From: Alteromonadaceae bacterium Bs31
GTDB taxonomy: Bacteria > Pseudomonadota > Gammaproteobacteria > Pseudomonadales > Cellvibrionaceae
DNA length: 64,000 nucleotides
Assembly (NCBI GenBank): GCA_900177435.1
Contig: FXAI01000001.1
Location: 539,663-603,662 of the forward strand
Direction of reading: 5' to 3'
Shown here one piece after another: positions 1 to 9,588 of this stretch. How positions within the stretch are numbered: position 1 is the stretch's first letter; each line of letters begins with the position of its first letter. Both the position numbers and the translations under genes were made by a program. A model generated the notes under the pieces. The model ran no database searches. It was not told where the DNA came from and saw only the letters and a program-made list of their open reading frames with translations.

Positions 1-1
1 T

Positions 2-646
2 ATAAGCCTGCTGGCGCAGAGCCGTCACCCGCGTAAACTTCGGCGCGGCCAGCATCGCGGCAACCACTTCCACATCACCCTCAAAAACGTGCAGCAAAAA
101 GAAGAGCTGACAGCGCGCCTGACTGCCGTTGCTGAAACCGGTGTACCGAACTACTTTGGTGAGCAGCGCTTTGGCCGTGGGGGTTCTAACCTCTACTGGG
201 CCGGATTATGGTTCGAGGGAGGCGAGAATATTCGTAACAGAAGTAAACGTGTCATGGCACAGTCCGCCGCCCGGTCCTACCTGTTTAATAAAGTATTGGC
301 AGAGCGCGTGCGATTGGGCGACTGGAACGCGATAAAATTTGACGATGAAATAAGCGTGAGCGGACCTCTTTGGGGGCGAGGCAGACCCCTGGCAGGTGAG
401 AGCTTGAATGCTTTTGAAGCCGAACAGTTGGCGGGCTATGAAAGCTGGATGCTTGGCCTGGAGCATGTAGGTTCTCTGCAAGAGCGCCGGCCTTTGGTGC
501 TTAAACCGGAAAACTTTCAATGGACACAGGCTGGGGATGTTTTGGAACTGGACTTTCAATTACCGCCGGGCGCCTATGCGACATCAGTACTAAGGGAAAT
601 CGCGGAACTTCAGAACAAAAGCGGGCCGGGAGAAAATCCCGGGTGA
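2..646 (+). CDS. truD: tRNA pseudouridine(13) synthase TruD, C-terminal part
   Basis: This is the 3' part of a gene that enters from the left edge, open from base 2 to the TGA at 644-646 (214 codons visible). TruD makes pseudouridine at position 13 of tRNA-Glu in the cytoplasm. The visible part contains the family hallmark PNYFGEQRFG around bases 150-180, followed by the C-terminal half of the fold. The GTG at 89 is an internal valine and not the start, because the frame stays open and protein-like before it. In many gammaproteobacteria truD lies upstream of surE and pcm; here only 40 bases separate it from pcm, so surE is missing from its usual place. Family assignment is firm; only the start is unseen. 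Confidence 0.93.
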   Translation: MSLLAQSRHPRKLRRGQHRGNHFHITLKNVQQKEELTARLTAVAETGVPNYFGEQRFGRGGSNLYWAGLWFEGGENIRNRSKRVMAQSAARSYLFNKVLAERVRLGDWNAIKFDDEISVSGPLWGRGRPLAGESLNAFEAEQLAGYESWMLGLEHVGSLQERRPLVLKPENFQWTQAGDVLELDFQLPPGAYATSVLREIAELQNKSGPGENPG

Positions 647-686
647 CGTGGTATAGTGCGGCGCGCGCAATATTAGCAATAAGGGT

Positions 687-1367
687 GTGGCAGAGGTGAG
701 AGAGATCAATCTCAATGGCATAGGTATGACGTCCCAGCGTACACGAGACAGGCTCATTCAGCGTCTTGTTGATGAAGGCGTGAGTAATCAACAGGTGCTG
801 GATGTTTTATCCCAGACACCTCGGCATATCTTTCTGGACGAAGCTCTCGCTCACCGGGCTTATGAGGATACCGCACTTCCCATCGGGCACGGCCAAACCC
901 TTTCTCAGCCCTATATCGTTGCCCGCATGACAGAAGTTTTACTGGGGGCGGGAGGGAAGCTTTCCCGCGTGCTTGAGATCGGCACAGGCTCTGGGTATCA
1001 AACGGCTATTCTGGCCCAGCTTGTCGAGCAGGTGTGGAGTGTAGAGCGTATAAAGCCCTTGCAAGACAAAGCACGCGAGCGCTTGCGCTTACTGGGCTTG
1101 CGAAATGTTAATTTGCGATTAGCCGACGGCGGCTTTGGTTGGCCGGAAGACGAAAAATTTGACGGCATTATGACAACTGCGGCGCCAAGAGAGGTGCCTG
1201 AAAGCTTGCTAAAGCAGCTGGCGCCAGATGGCGTACTGGTGATTCCGGTGGGTACCGACACCCAGCACCTGACAATGGTGGTTCGGCTCGGTGATACCGA
1301 TGAGTTTAAAACTCAGCGTCTGGAGGCTGTGAAGTTCGTGCCTCTTCTCTCGGGAGTAGTGCGATAA
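687..1367 (+). CDS. pcm: protein-L-isoaspartate O-methyltransferase
   Basis: Pcm repairs age-damaged proteins by methylating L-isoaspartyl residues with S-adenosylmethionine. The 226-residue product has the family N-terminus with RTPRHIF-like and [13 protein letters not shown] segments, the SAM-binding motif [12 protein letters not shown] near residues 95-107, and the C-terminal strand LVIPVG. Length is normal for the family. The start is uncertain: GTG at 687 gives a 13-residue extension (reading [10 protein letters not shown]) that is plausible in this clade, while ATG at 726 begins [10 protein letters not shown], the start used in Pseudomonas-type Pcm. Neither has a strong ribosome binding site. 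It probably shares a transcript with truD, and pcm next to nlpD and rpoS is the classical stationary-phase block. Confidence 0.93.
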   Translation: MAEVREINLNGIGMTSQRTRDRLIQRLVDEGVSNQQVLDVLSQTPRHIFLDEALAHRAYEDTALPIGHGQTLSQPYIVARMTEVLLGAGGKLSRVLEIGTGSGYQTAILAQLVEQVWSVERIKPLQDKARERLRLLGLRNVNLRLADGGFGWPEDEKFDGIMTTAAPREVPESLLKQLAPDGVLVIPVGTDTQHLTMVVRLGDTDEFKTQRLEAVKFVPLLSGVVR

Positions 1368-1446
1368 ATTGCGATACACGAAAGAGCGTGATCCATATAA
1401 AGAATGTCTCTCTCCCTTCTATTAAACTGTTAATTAATTATTCACT

Positions 1447-2400
1447 ATGACTTCAACTAACACCAAGCGAAGTATTCGCGACTATTTTTTTCTGCTGTTA
1501 AAAGGCATGGGCATGGGGGCCGCCGATGTGGTTCCCGGCGTTTCTGGGGGTACCATAGCGTTTATTACGGGTATCTACGATGAACTTCTGCATTCTCTAA
1601 AACAAATAGGGCCTCAAGCAGTGGTGATTCTTTTTAAGGAAGGTATCGCGAGCGCCTGGCGGCACATCAACGGCAATTTTTTGGTGGCGGTGTTTGGTGG
1701 TATTTTAGTGAGCTTAAAAACATTTGCTGCGTTAATTGGTTTTTGCCTTGATAACTACCCCTTACTTGTTTGGGCATTCTTTAGCGGGCTGATCGGCGCC
1801 TCTATTATTGTTTTGTTGAAGCAGCAGCAACGCTGGCAATGGTCGCAATACTTAGCGTGTTTATTTGGCGCGTTGTTCGTTTTTGCCATATCTATCTCGT
1901 CTTCAACTGAATTGCCAGGGTATTGGTGGATGTTGTTCCTGGGTGGCTTTGTCGCCATCTGCGCGATGATTTTGCCTGGAATCTCTGGCAGCTTTATATT
2001 GTTGCTGGTGGGGCTTTATCCTGTATTCCTTGATGCAATTACAGAGCTAAATTTAGTTGCTTTGCTAAGTTTTGGGGTGGGCTGTGTTGCGGGCTTATTG
2101 GTTTTTTCACGCTTTTTGTCGTGGCTGCTGGATAATTTTCATCAGGCAACCATGGCGACATTGGTTGGGTTCTTAATCGGTTCATTGAATGTAACCTGGC
2201 CCTGGAAGCAAACCATTGAAACAACACTGAATAGACATGGAGAGGTCATACCGCTTGTGCAAAAAAATGTTTTACCAGTGGTTTACCAGAGCACAACAGG
2301 AGAGGGTTCGCAACTTTTGTTAGCCATCTTGCTGGCAGTACTAGGGCTTGCACTGGTACTTTTAGTTGATTTTTTGTCGCATAAGTATTCGGTTAACTAG
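1447..2400 (+). CDS. DUF368 membrane protein (undecaprenyl-phosphate translocase family)
   Basis: This is a 317-residue multi-spanning inner-membrane protein of the DUF368 family. Members have been shown to act as polyprenyl (C55) phosphate translocases that return the lipid carrier across the membrane for cell-wall and O-antigen synthesis. Visible support: the N-terminal GMGMGAADVVPGVSGGT signature at residues 21-37, a second related ILPGISGSF element near residue 178 (the internal repeat of the family), and about eight hydrophobic segments. It sits between pcm and nlpD, about 80 bases after pcm, and is not part of the usual E. coli-type arrangement. The gene is T-rich, as expected for a membrane protein. 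The family call is confident; the exact substrate in this organism is inferred. Confidence 0.85.
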   Translation: MTSTNTKRSIRDYFFLLLKGMGMGAADVVPGVSGGTIAFITGIYDELLHSLKQIGPQAVVILFKEGIASAWRHINGNFLVAVFGGILVSLKTFAALIGFCLDNYPLLVWAFFSGLIGASIIVLLKQQQRWQWSQYLACLFGALFVFAISISSSTELPGYWWMLFLGGFVAICAMILPGISGSFILLLVGLYPVFLDAITELNLVALLSFGVGCVAGLLVFSRFLSWLLDNFHQATMATLVGFLIGSLNVTWPWKQTIETTLNRHGEVIPLVQKNVLPVVYQSTTGEGSQLLLAILLAVLGLALVLLVDFLSHKYSVN

Positions 2401-2590
2401 TTAAAAGCATTAACTTTTACGCTGCAAATACTGTCGTAAAGTCGGAATTTTGCAAGAAAACCTCAAATATCGATAATTTAGTTTAGATTGTTTTTTAATA
2501 AATTATTTATATTTATCGCAAATATTTATAACTTTGAGTGTTAAATAACCATCTATACTTAAGTCATTACTACGGGGCCAGCAGGGTCTG

Positions 2591-3418
2591 ATGCTAGAGC
2601 AGTTTCGATGTTTGTTCAAAATATTGATCACTGTGTGTGGGCTTGCTTGCATACTAGTGGGCTGTTCCAGTCACTCGGCCAGGGTGCCTGTGAGTGATAG
2701 AAATTCTCCCCCCGGAGAGCGGTTAAAGCTGCATACTGTCGCCAAGGGAGACACCCTGTATTCCATAGCCTGGCGCTACAATCTGGATTACAAACAGTTA
2801 GCTCGTGCCAACGGAATAGGGCGAGACTACTACATTTACCCGGGCCAGAAATTAAGGCTCGATTACACCCTCAGCGCTGTCGAGCCGCCCAAACATCAGC
2901 CGCCTGCTCGCAAAGCTCCAGACAAGGTAACGCCCGCCAAACCCAGTAAAAAGGCAGTGAAAACGGTTACCTCCCCGCCGAAGGCGCGTTCAATAAAAAC
3001 ATCATCAAAGGCGCCTCAAAAACCCCCTTCGCCCCCTTCAAACTCACCCAAAAGTTGGCTTTGGCCGGCAAAAGGAAAGTTAGTTGCTACTTTCAGCTCA
3101 AATGGAGGCCTAAACAAAGGTATTGATATTCGAGGCAATTTGGGAGAGCCTGTGTATGCCGCCGCTGCAGGAACAGTTGTTTATTCAGGCAGTGGCTTGC
3201 GGGGTTACGGCAAACTCTTGATTGTAAAGCACAGTGATAAGTATCTAAGCGCTTATGCTCACAATAGGAAATTGCTGGTGAAAGAAGGATCAAAGGTAAA
3301 AGCCGGAGACAAGATTGCAGAAATGGGCTCTTCGGGAACAGACACAGTGAAACTCCATTTTGAGATTCGCTATGACGGTAACCCAGTTGACCCTCTTCGT
3401 TTCCTCCCCCGCAGGTAG
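2591..3418 (+). CDS. nlpD: NlpD-type LysM/M23 lipoprotein, amidase activator
   Basis: This is a 275-residue envelope lipoprotein. A hydrophobic signal ends in the lipobox ILVGC with the lipidated Cys at residue 25. A LysM peptidoglycan-binding domain follows at about 46-90 (VAKGDTLYSIAW...GQKLRL), then a Pro/Lys/Ser-rich linker, then an M23/LytM domain at about 170-272. The LytM zinc site is degenerate: the first His of the HxxxD motif is replaced (NKGIDI), and KLHFEIR keeps only one of the paired histidines. This is the pattern of NlpD/EnvC, which activate amidases such as AmiC during cell division instead of cutting peptidoglycan. The gene precedes rpoS; in E. coli the main rpoS promoter lies inside nlpD. 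The upstream gap 2401-2590 is strongly AT-rich and probably holds its promoter. Confidence 0.92.
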   Translation: MLEQFRCLFKILITVCGLACILVGCSSHSARVPVSDRNSPPGERLKLHTVAKGDTLYSIAWRYNLDYKQLARANGIGRDYYIYPGQKLRLDYTLSAVEPPKHQPPARKAPDKVTPAKPSKKAVKTVTSPPKARSIKTSSKAPQKPPSPPSNSPKSWLWPAKGKLVATFSSNGGLNKGIDIRGNLGEPVYAAAAGTVVYSGSGLRGYGKLLIVKHSDKYLSAYAHNRKLLVKEGSKVKAGDKIAEMGSSGTDTVKLHFEIRYDGNPVDPLRFLPRR

Positions 3419-3683
3419 CCGCTCCAAGGAAGGCGTGCAAGCCGCAGATGTGTAAGGATCAAATGCAGCTAAGCAGTACTTGCTACGAAAGTCGTAGTTT
3501 TTGTTAGAAAAACTTAAAGCTTTGTGAATGTCGCCCGACAACAAGAAATACGGTCAGGCGTTAAGGCCAAGAGAATTTCAACCGAAAAGGGGGGCAGCAG
3601 TTATGCCCAACCTGAATAAAATGCGAGCCAATAACTCAATAACGGTTCGCCACTATATAAACCACGTTTACAGGGGTCAGGTC

Positions 3684-4700
3684 ATGGCGGTTCAAGAACT
3701 CGATACAGTATTGTCTTATGCATCATTGGAGCATGGGGCTCTTTCCCAACCCGGTGTTCCCTTCGGCCTTGAAGATGTCGTTAAGGACGATTCAAGCTAA
3801 AAAGCGTCCAAGCCCACCAAGGCTGCGCGCACAAGCACCGAAGTAGATGACACATACCAGCGCAATCTGGACGCAACTCAGCTTTATCTCAACGAAATTG
3901 GCTTCTCTCCGCTACTAAGCGCTGAAGAGGAAGTGTATTTCGCTCGTAAAGCTCTCAAGGGCGACGAGGCTTCTCGTAAGCGCATGATTGAGAGTAACTT
4001 ACGTTTGGTGGTGAAAATATCCCGCCGGTACGTTAATCGCGGCCTGGCACTGTTAGATTTGATTGAAGAAGGTAACCTTGGCCTGATTCGCGCGGTAGAG
4101 AAGTTTGACCCGGAGCGTGGTTTCCGTTTCTCCACTTATGCCACATGGTGGATACGTCAGACCATTGAGCGGGCCATCATGAATCAAACCCGCACCATTC
4201 GCTTGCCTATCCACGTTGTTAAAGAATTGAATGTTTACCTGCGCGCTGCGCGGGAACTCTCCCAGAAGCTTGATCACGAGCCTTCACCAGAAGAAATTGC
4301 CAACCTGTTGGACAAGCCCGTTGAAGATGTCGAAAGAATGCTGGCTCTCAACGAACGTGTAACCTCCATGGACGTGCCTATTGGTCCATCCTCCGAAAAA
4401 ACGGTTGTTGATACAGTTCCAGATCAGCAAGTGTCCGACCCGGTAGAGTTACTGCAAGACAGTGACCTGAGTACAAGCCTTAATGGCTGGCTGGATGAGC
4501 TCAGCGAGAAGCAGCGCGAAGTGGTTGCTCGTCGTTTTGGCTTACGCGGCCATGAAACCAGCACACTTGAAGAGGTGGGTCGAGAAATCGGCTTAACTCG
4601 CGAGCGCGTTCGCCAGATCCAGGTAGAAGCTCTGCGCCGTTTGCGTGATATCCTGGAAAAGCAGGGTTTGGATGCAACAGCCTTGTTTGGCGCAGTGTAA
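3684..4700 (+). pseudogene. rpoS: RNA polymerase sigma factor RpoS with in-frame UAA at codon 39
   Basis: RpoS is the sigma factor of stationary phase and general stress. The frame starting at ATG 3684 (AGGGGT 8-13 bases upstream) encodes an acidic N-terminus, MAVQELDTVLSYASLE onward, then meets TAA at 3798-3800. The same frame reopens at once and encodes all conserved regions to the stop at 4698-4700: region 1.2 ([19 protein letters not shown]), region 2 ([49 protein letters not shown] split across 2.1-2.4), region 3, and region 4 with the helix-turn-helix [16 protein letters not shown]. Without the stop the protein would be 338 residues, a normal length. No frameshift is involved. In-frame restart options after the stop are poor: CTG 3867, GTG 3933, ATG 3984; the last two would lose region 1.2. 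The stop lies in the poorly conserved segment before region 1.2, much like the codon-33 amber of E. coli K-12 lineages. It could be a real loss of function, a restart variant or a base-call error. Confidence 0.8.
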
Positions 4701-4714
4701 CCAGCGGAAGTAAA

Positions 4715-4752
4715 TCAAAAAAGGCCGCAATTTTTTGCGGCCTTTTTTTTGC
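4715..4752. terminator. Bidirectional intrinsic terminator between rpoS and xthA
   Basis: An A-rich stretch, the stem AAGGCCGCAA / TTGCGGCC with a short T loop, and a run of eight T follow the rpoS stop. The flanking A and T runs make it work on both strands, which fits the convergent genes rpoS (+) and xthA (-). Confidence 0.85.
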
Positions 4753-4767
4753 GAGCATTTATGTCGG

Positions 4768-5532
4768 TTAATTTTTAAGTGTGAGCCACACAGGGCAGTG
4801 GTCGGAACCGAAAACATCATTATGGATACCTGCGTCCTCCGCAAAGCTCAGTAGTGTTGGTGAGCAAAGAAAATAGTCTATCCTCCAGCCAACGTTCTTA
4901 GCTCGTGCCCCCGCTCTGTAGCTCCACCAGGAATATTTGATCTCTTCAGGGTAAAAATGGCGGAAAGTATCTACAAAGCCCGCATTAACGTAGTTGTCCA
5001 AGCCGTCTATTTCCTGCTGCATATAACCGGCGGACTTGTTGTAATTAGGCTTGGGGCGGGCCAGGTCGATATCTTTATGAGCCACGTTAAGATCACCGCA
5101 AACAATCACAGGCTTGGTTTTTTCCAGCGCTTTTAAGTAATTAAGAAAGTCTGCGTCCCAGCTTTGGCGGTAGTCCAGCCGTTTTAGTTCGCTGCCGCTA
5201 TTAGGCACATACACAGTTACCACGTAGCACTCTGCAAATTCTGCACAAAGCACTCGGCCTTCCCGGTCGTGATGTTCAATACCTATGTCACTGGTAACAG
5301 CTAAGGGCTCTGTTTTACTGAGAATGGCTGTGCCGGAGTAGCCTTTTTTTTCTGCGGAATTACTGTAAAGCTTGTACTCACTTAGCGACTCGAGGCATTC
5401 CGCGACCTGATCGTCCTGAGCTTTGGTTTCCTGCAAACAGATGATGTCCGCCTGCATGAGTTCCAGAGAGGCGGTAAAGTCTTTTTTCATCACGGCGCGA
5501 ATGCCGTTTACATTCCAGGATACGATTTTCAT
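4768..5532 (-). CDS. xthA: Exodeoxyribonuclease III / AP endonuclease
   Basis: This is a 254-residue member of the exonuclease-endonuclease-phosphatase superfamily. It cleaves DNA 5' of abasic sites and degrades duplex DNA 3' to 5' in base-excision repair. All metal and catalytic motifs are present in order: SWNVNGIRA at residues 5-13, LQETKAQ near 33-39, YVPNSG near 109, GDLNVAH near 147-153, the N-x-GWRIDY element near 214-219, and GSDHCPV near 242-248. Length is that of the ExoA/XthA branch. It faces rpoS across a shared terminator and lies head-to-tail with fdxA, separated by the fdxA terminator, so it must have its own promoter or read-through. Confidence 0.93.
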   Translation of the reverse strand: MKIVSWNVNGIRAVMKKDFTASLELMQADIICLQETKAQDDQVAECLESLSEYKLYSNSAEKKGYSGTAILSKTEPLAVTSDIGIEHHDREGRVLCAEFAECYVVTVYVPNSGSELKRLDYRQSWDADFLNYLKALEKTKPVIVCGDLNVAHKDIDLARPKPNYNKSAGYMQQEIDGLDNYVNAGFVDTFRHFYPEEIKYSWWSYRAGARAKNVGWRIDYFLCSPTLLSFAEDAGIHNDVFGSDHCPVWLTLKN

Positions 5533-5564
5533 GGTGTTGGCGACCCTTATTTATTTTTCCCAAT

Positions 5565-5590
5565 AAAAAACCGCCAAAGGGCGGTTTTTC
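5565..5590 (-). terminator. Intrinsic terminator after fdxA
   Basis: A 9-bp stem AAAACCGCC / GGCGGTTTT with a 4-base loop spans 5567-5588. It is located 25 bases after the fdxA stop on the minus strand and has a U-rich tail in that direction. Confidence 0.8.
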
Positions 5591-5614
5591 TATTCTGCCG
5601 GGCAGGTGATGATT

Positions 5615-5938
5615 CTAGCGCTCAAGGTGCTGCAATTTGCCCTCAACGCCATCCCACTCTTCGGCATCTGCGGGTGCATCCTTCTTCTCGGTAATGTTTG
5701 GCCACACTTCAGCAAGCTCAGCGTTAAGTTCCAAAAAGGCTTCCTGGTCGGCGGGCAGCTCATCTTCTGCGAAGATGGCATCTACCGGACATTCGGGCTC
5801 ACACAGGGCACAGTCAATACATTCATCCGGGTGAATCACGAGGAAGTTTGGCCCCTCGTAAAAACAGTCTACAGGGCAAACCTCCACACAATCTGTGTGT
5901 TTGCACTTGATACAGTTTTCACCGACTACGAATGTCAT
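5615..5938 (-). CDS. fdxA: Seven-iron ferredoxin (3Fe-4S/4Fe-4S)
   Basis: This is a 107-residue ferredoxin, a small cytoplasmic electron carrier. The N-terminal cluster motifs are clear: C-x-x-C-x-x-x-x-x-C in [16 protein letters not shown] and C-x-x-C-x-x-x-CP in [17 protein letters not shown], followed by the acidic C-terminal extension typical of the FdxA/AvFdI type. The start was placed at ATG 5938 (MTFVVGEN), preceded by AGGGGTTAAGAG; the longer frame upstream (to 5977) is not conserved-looking. An rpoS - fdxA - mutS neighbourhood is typical for Pseudomonas and Cellvibrionales relatives. Function is general redox support; the partner cannot be read from the sequence. Confidence 0.93.
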   Translation of the reverse strand: MTFVVGENCIKCKHTDCVEVCPVDCFYEGPNFLVIHPDECIDCALCEPECPVDAIFAEDELPADQEAFLELNAELAEVWPNITEKKDAPADAEEWDGVEGKLQHLER

Positions 5939-6037
5939 TCTCTTAACCCCTAAAGCCAAAAATTTGAAGCGCGGCATTTTAGCAGGAACATGTGGATGCG
6001 CCTAGGCCTGTATGTCCACGTATTGCGTGCTGTTTAC

Positions 6038-8614
6038 TTATAGCAGCTCTTTGAGTGAATAGAGTAATTCCAGTGCCTGTCGGGGGCTGAGGTCGTCCAC
6101 GCAGGCTTGCTTTAGCTTCTGCTCTACCTCGCTGGGCTCGGCGCTGGCGAATAAATCTGTCTGCAGGCTCACGCTGCGTGAGGCTGGCTCCGGGGCGGGG
6201 GTGCTTTGTTCCAACCTGGCCAATTGGTCTTTGGCGTTGCTCAGTACCGGCGCAGGTATGCCTGCCAGCTTGGCAACCTGCAGACCGTAGCTTTTGCTGG
6301 CTGGCCCGGTTTGGATGTTATGCAGGAATACAATGTTGTCATTATGCTCTGTTGCATCCAAGTGAACGTTGCGCACCGAGGGCAGCAGTTCGGGTAGCGC
6401 GGTGATCTCAAAATAGTGGGTAGCAAAAAGGGTGAAAGCCTTAAGCTGCTTGGCGAGGTGCTCAACACAGGCCCAAGCCAGAGACAGACCATCATAAGTA
6501 CTGGTGCCCCGGCCAATTTCGTCCATAAGCACCAGGCTGTTAGCTGTGGCGTTATTAAGGATATTGGCGGTCTCTGTCATTTCCACCATAAAGGTGGAGC
6601 GGCCACCAGCGAGGTCGTCGGAGGAGCCTATGCGGGTAAAGATACGGTCTACAAGCCCCAGTTTACAGCCGTGTGCCGGCACAAAGCAGCCAACCTGTGC
6701 CAAAAGTACAATCAGTGCGGTTTGCCGCATGTACGTGGATTTACCGCCCATATTCGGGCCGGTAATAATGAGCATGCGCTGTTTGTGGTCCAGTGTGAGG
6801 TCGTTGGGGATGAAGGGCGCATCGAGCACTTGCTCCACTACTGGGTGGCGGCCCTGCTCAATGTGAATACCCTGTTCCCCGGAGAACTCCGGGCACACAA
6901 AGTTCAATTGGTCGGCTCGCTCGGCGAAAGTGTTCAGCACATCCAGTTCGGAAATGGCCGCAGCGGATGCCTGCAGCGCCAGTAAATGTTCGTTAAGGGT
7001 GGATATTAATTCTTCGTACAAGGCTTTTTCACGGCTCAATGCCCGGCTTTTGGCCGACAGAGCCTTATCCTCGAACTCCTTCAGCTCGGGCGTAATGTAG
7101 CGTTCGGCATTTTTAAGCGTTTGCCGACGAATATATTCTGCGGGAGCTTTGTCGGACTGCAGCTTACTGATCTCGATAAAGTAGCCGTGAACACGGTTGT
7201 AGCCAACCTTTAACGTGCTCAAGCCGGTGCGTTCGCGCTCCTGGGTTTCCAGCTTTACCAAAAAATCGCCCGCATTAGTGCTAATGTTTCGCAGCTCGTC
7301 CAGCTCCTCATCGAAACCTTCGGCAATCACGCCGCCATCTCGCAGTACCACAGGTGGGTTTTCTACCAGGGCTTTCTCCAACAGTTCCACAAGCTGAGGA
7401 AACTGGCTAATGCGATCGCATAAATCTTGAATTTTTGCTGTACTCTCCTTGGCCAGCAGCGTTTGAATCTCTGGGTAGCGAGCAATAGAGCTCAGTAGCC
7501 GGGACAGATCGCGCGGCCTGGCAGAGCGCAGGGCAATACGCCCAAGAATGCGTTCGAGGTCGCCAATGTGTTTTAGAGATTGTCGAAGCGACTCGTACAA
7601 GTAATTGTTGAGCAAGCCTGTTATGGCAGACTGCCGTGCTTCCAGTACCTGTTGATCGCGTAAGGGGGAATTAAGCCAGCGACGCAAGAGGCGGCCGCCC
7701 ATGGCGGTGGAGCTGGTGTTAAGTACACTGAAAAGCGTGTTGTCTTCTCCGCCGGTAAGGTTAATATCAATTTCCAGGTTGCGGCGTGTAGCTGCATCCA
7801 GGGTTACGCTGTCTTCGGGGTTTTCAACGCTCAGGCTGGAGATATGGCTAAGTTCGGTACGCTGGGTTTCCTTGGCGTAGGCAAACAGGCAGCCGGCAGC
7901 ACCAATGGCCAAACTCAATTCTTCGCAGCCAAAACCCTGTAGATTTTTTGTTTCAAAATGCTGTGTAAGCAAACGTTCGCCGGATTCAAAATCAAACTCC
8001 CATTCGGCGCGGCCGCGAAAACCGGCTCGGCTATTTATAACTGCGGGCAGTAGCAGGCTTTCCTGGGCAAGTATCTCGGCGGGGCGCAAGCGCTCCACTT
8101 CGGCAATTAGTGCCTCTTCCCCGTTCACCTCACAGACAAAAAAACGGCCGCTTCCCATATCCAGGCAGGCGATGCCGTAGCGTTGCTCGTGCCCACATAT
8201 GGCCATTAACCAATTATCGCGATGCTCATCCAGCAAGGCTTCATCGCTCACCGTACCCGGTGTGACCACGCGCATCACTTTGCGCTCCACCGGCCCCTTA
8301 GAGGTAGCTGGGTCGCCCACCTGTTCACAAATAGCCACCGAGACACCAAGCCGAACCAGTTTAGCCAGATAGTTTTCCGCTGCGTGGTAGGGCACCCCAG
8401 CCATAGGAATAGGCTCGCCGTTACTCTTGCCGCGTGCGGTGAGCGTTACATCCAGCAACTTCGCGGCTTTTTTTGCATCGTCAAAAAACAGCTCATAAAA
8501 ATCACCCATGCGGTAAAACACCATCTCGTTGGGGTGCTCGGCCTTGATGCGGAAGTATTGCTGCATCATGGGGGTGTGTTGCGGGGCGCTGCTAGTACTG
8601 GCTTTACTTGTCAT
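6038..8614 (-). CDS. mutS: DNA mismatch repair protein MutS
   Basis: This is an 858-residue protein that recognises mismatches and small loops and starts methyl-directed repair with MutL. Domain I near the N-terminus carries the mismatch-reading [11 protein letters not shown] motif (Phe-x-Glu). Connector, lever and clamp domains follow. The ATPase domain has Walker [10 protein letters not shown], Walker [13 protein letters not shown] and the ATFATHYFE-like His segment, ending in the helix-turn-helix and short C-terminal tail. Length is normal. The first 18 codons, together with the upstream DNA, are duplicated at 16.2 kb, where the copy has a stop. In relatives cinA and recA often follow in this area; here the upstream side is variable DNA instead. 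Confidence 0.96.
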   Translation of the reverse strand: MTSKASTSSAPQHTPMMQQYFRIKAEHPNEMVFYRMGDFYELFFDDAKKAAKLLDVTLTARGKSNGEPIPMAGVPYHAAENYLAKLVRLGVSVAICEQVGDPATSKGPVERKVMRVVTPGTVSDEALLDEHRDNWLMAICGHEQRYGIACLDMGSGRFFVCEVNGEEALIAEVERLRPAEILAQESLLLPAVINSRAGFRGRAEWEFDFESGERLLTQHFETKNLQGFGCEELSLAIGAAGCLFAYAKETQRTELSHISSLSVENPEDSVTLDAATRRNLEIDINLTGGEDNTLFSVLNTSSTAMGGRLLRRWLNSPLRDQQVLEARQSAITGLLNNYLYESLRQSLKHIGDLERILGRIALRSARPRDLSRLLSSIARYPEIQTLLAKESTAKIQDLCDRISQFPQLVELLEKALVENPPVVLRDGGVIAEGFDEELDELRNISTNAGDFLVKLETQERERTGLSTLKVGYNRVHGYFIEISKLQSDKAPAEYIRRQTLKNAERYITPELKEFEDKALSAKSRALSREKALYEELISTLNEHLLALQASAAAISELDVLNTFAERADQLNFVCPEFSGEQGIHIEQGRHPVVEQVLDAPFIPNDLTLDHKQRMLIITGPNMGGKSTYMRQTALIVLLAQVGCFVPAHGCKLGLVDRIFTRIGSSDDLAGGRSTFMVEMTETANILNNATANSLVLMDEIGRGTSTYDGLSLAWACVEHLAKQLKAFTLFATHYFEITALPELLPSVRNVHLDATEHNDNIVFLHNIQTGPASKSYGLQVAKLAGIPAPVLSNAKDQLARLEQSTPAPEPASRSVSLQTDLFASAEPSEVEQKLKQACVDDLSPRQALELLYSLKELL

Positions 8615-8927
8615 GTAAGTGTCTGGTTTTCAAGGGGTTTTCATGAGGTTTTTATGGGGGTGCAGACTCGATCGAGGGCAAAGTGTAATGAATTCTATGG
8701 AAATTGCACGGGGAATTTGTGGTGCGGTGTTGGGGGCTATTGGTTGCTCTTGGTATGGGGGGGAGTGGTGACGAGTTATTGCTGCTTGAAAACACACCAA
8801 TTCTTTGCTTTGGTGAATTGGGGGCGGCTTTGAGGGGGTGTGGCATAGTTGTTTGGGGTGTTGACTATGGGGTAATACAGCGGCGGGTTTTGTCTGTTTT
8901 CTGGGTTTTGAGTGGGTGTCCCATTTT
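8560..8927. repeat. Direct repeat, left copy (mutS 5' end plus upstream DNA)
   Basis: This segment covers the first 18 codons of mutS and about 310 bases upstream. It recurs in the same orientation at 16181-16525 with scattered mismatches and one gap of about 21 bases (roughly 8622-8642 here, absent from the other copy). The shared blocks include AATGAATTCT, TGTGGTGCGGTGTTGGGGGC and TAATACAGCGGCGGGTTTTG. The two copies bracket 7.3 kb. Confidence 0.88.
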
Positions 8928-8930
8928 TTT

Positions 8931-9071
8931 TTGATTCCAGCAAAAGAAAACCCCCAGGTTAACTGGGAGTCGGTGAATCGCATTGTTGAAGAAAACACCG
9001 ATTTCGAAAAATTTGTAGCTCAAGTGGGGATATGCCTTCAGACCGGCAAACTTATTCCTGAGGCTTGGTAG
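8931..9071 (+). pseudogene. Possible C-terminal gene remnant
   Basis: Directly after the left repeat copy, the + frame reads a protein-like tail of about 45 residues (IPAKENPQVNWESVNRI, then FEKFVAQVGICLQTGKLIPEAW in two parts) ending at TAG 9069-9071. There is no start of its own, and the frame upstream runs into repeat sequence. It looks like the end of a gene cut off where the repeat joins. I do not recognise the family. Confidence 0.3.
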
Positions 9072-9588
9072 TGAAAAGTTGGGGGTACTGAGCACATAAG
9101 TACTCAACAGAAAATTCATCCTTAAGTTGTTAAGTGTTTAGTGTCCCCAAAGTGTTCTGGGTTTGAGGGGCATTGGGTTTTATCTTCCGTTCAAGGGTAA
9201 ATTCGAGTGAGGTTTTAAACTGGTTTGGGACAGAAATGGAGGTGACGATAGGGTGGTCTGAATAATTGATAGTTCTTGTTTGCGCGGTGTTGAAACGGTA
9301 ATTCGGCCGTAAGTTACATGACAAGCTTTTTGATAGCTTCTAAGGAAGCAAACAAAGGAAGCAAACAAAGGTTGATTGTTAACCAGGAATCACATGGTGC
9401 ATTACATATCGGAACCTAAATATCTACGCATTTATGGGCTCTCTTTTGTTTATTGGGGATAGAGTAGCACAGCACTGTATGGTCTTGCTTAAGATAAAAC
9501 TCTTTCCAGAGAAAACAAGAAATCCATGGTATGTTCCAGGTATTCGTACAAAATTTACTATTTGGTCGACTTTGAGTGTGATAGATTT
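9072..9588. other. Non-coding stretch before the CadC-type regulator gene
   Basis: No convincing gene is seen. There is a small inverted repeat (GTACT / AGTAC) at about 9089-9110 and a tandem duplication of GGAAGCAAACAAA at about 9349-9371. A short minus-strand frame at 9130-9324 has a plausible but unrecognised composition. Confidence 0.5.

Noticed and set aside
8704-8934. Frames of 60-80 codons within both repeat copies
   Set aside because: They are Trp/Gly-rich readings of G/T-rich sequence and are not kept open in the same way in both copies.
9130-9324. Minus-strand 64-codon frame, protein-like in parts
   Set aside because: No start signal and no family recognised; could be a gene remnant but cannot be supported.
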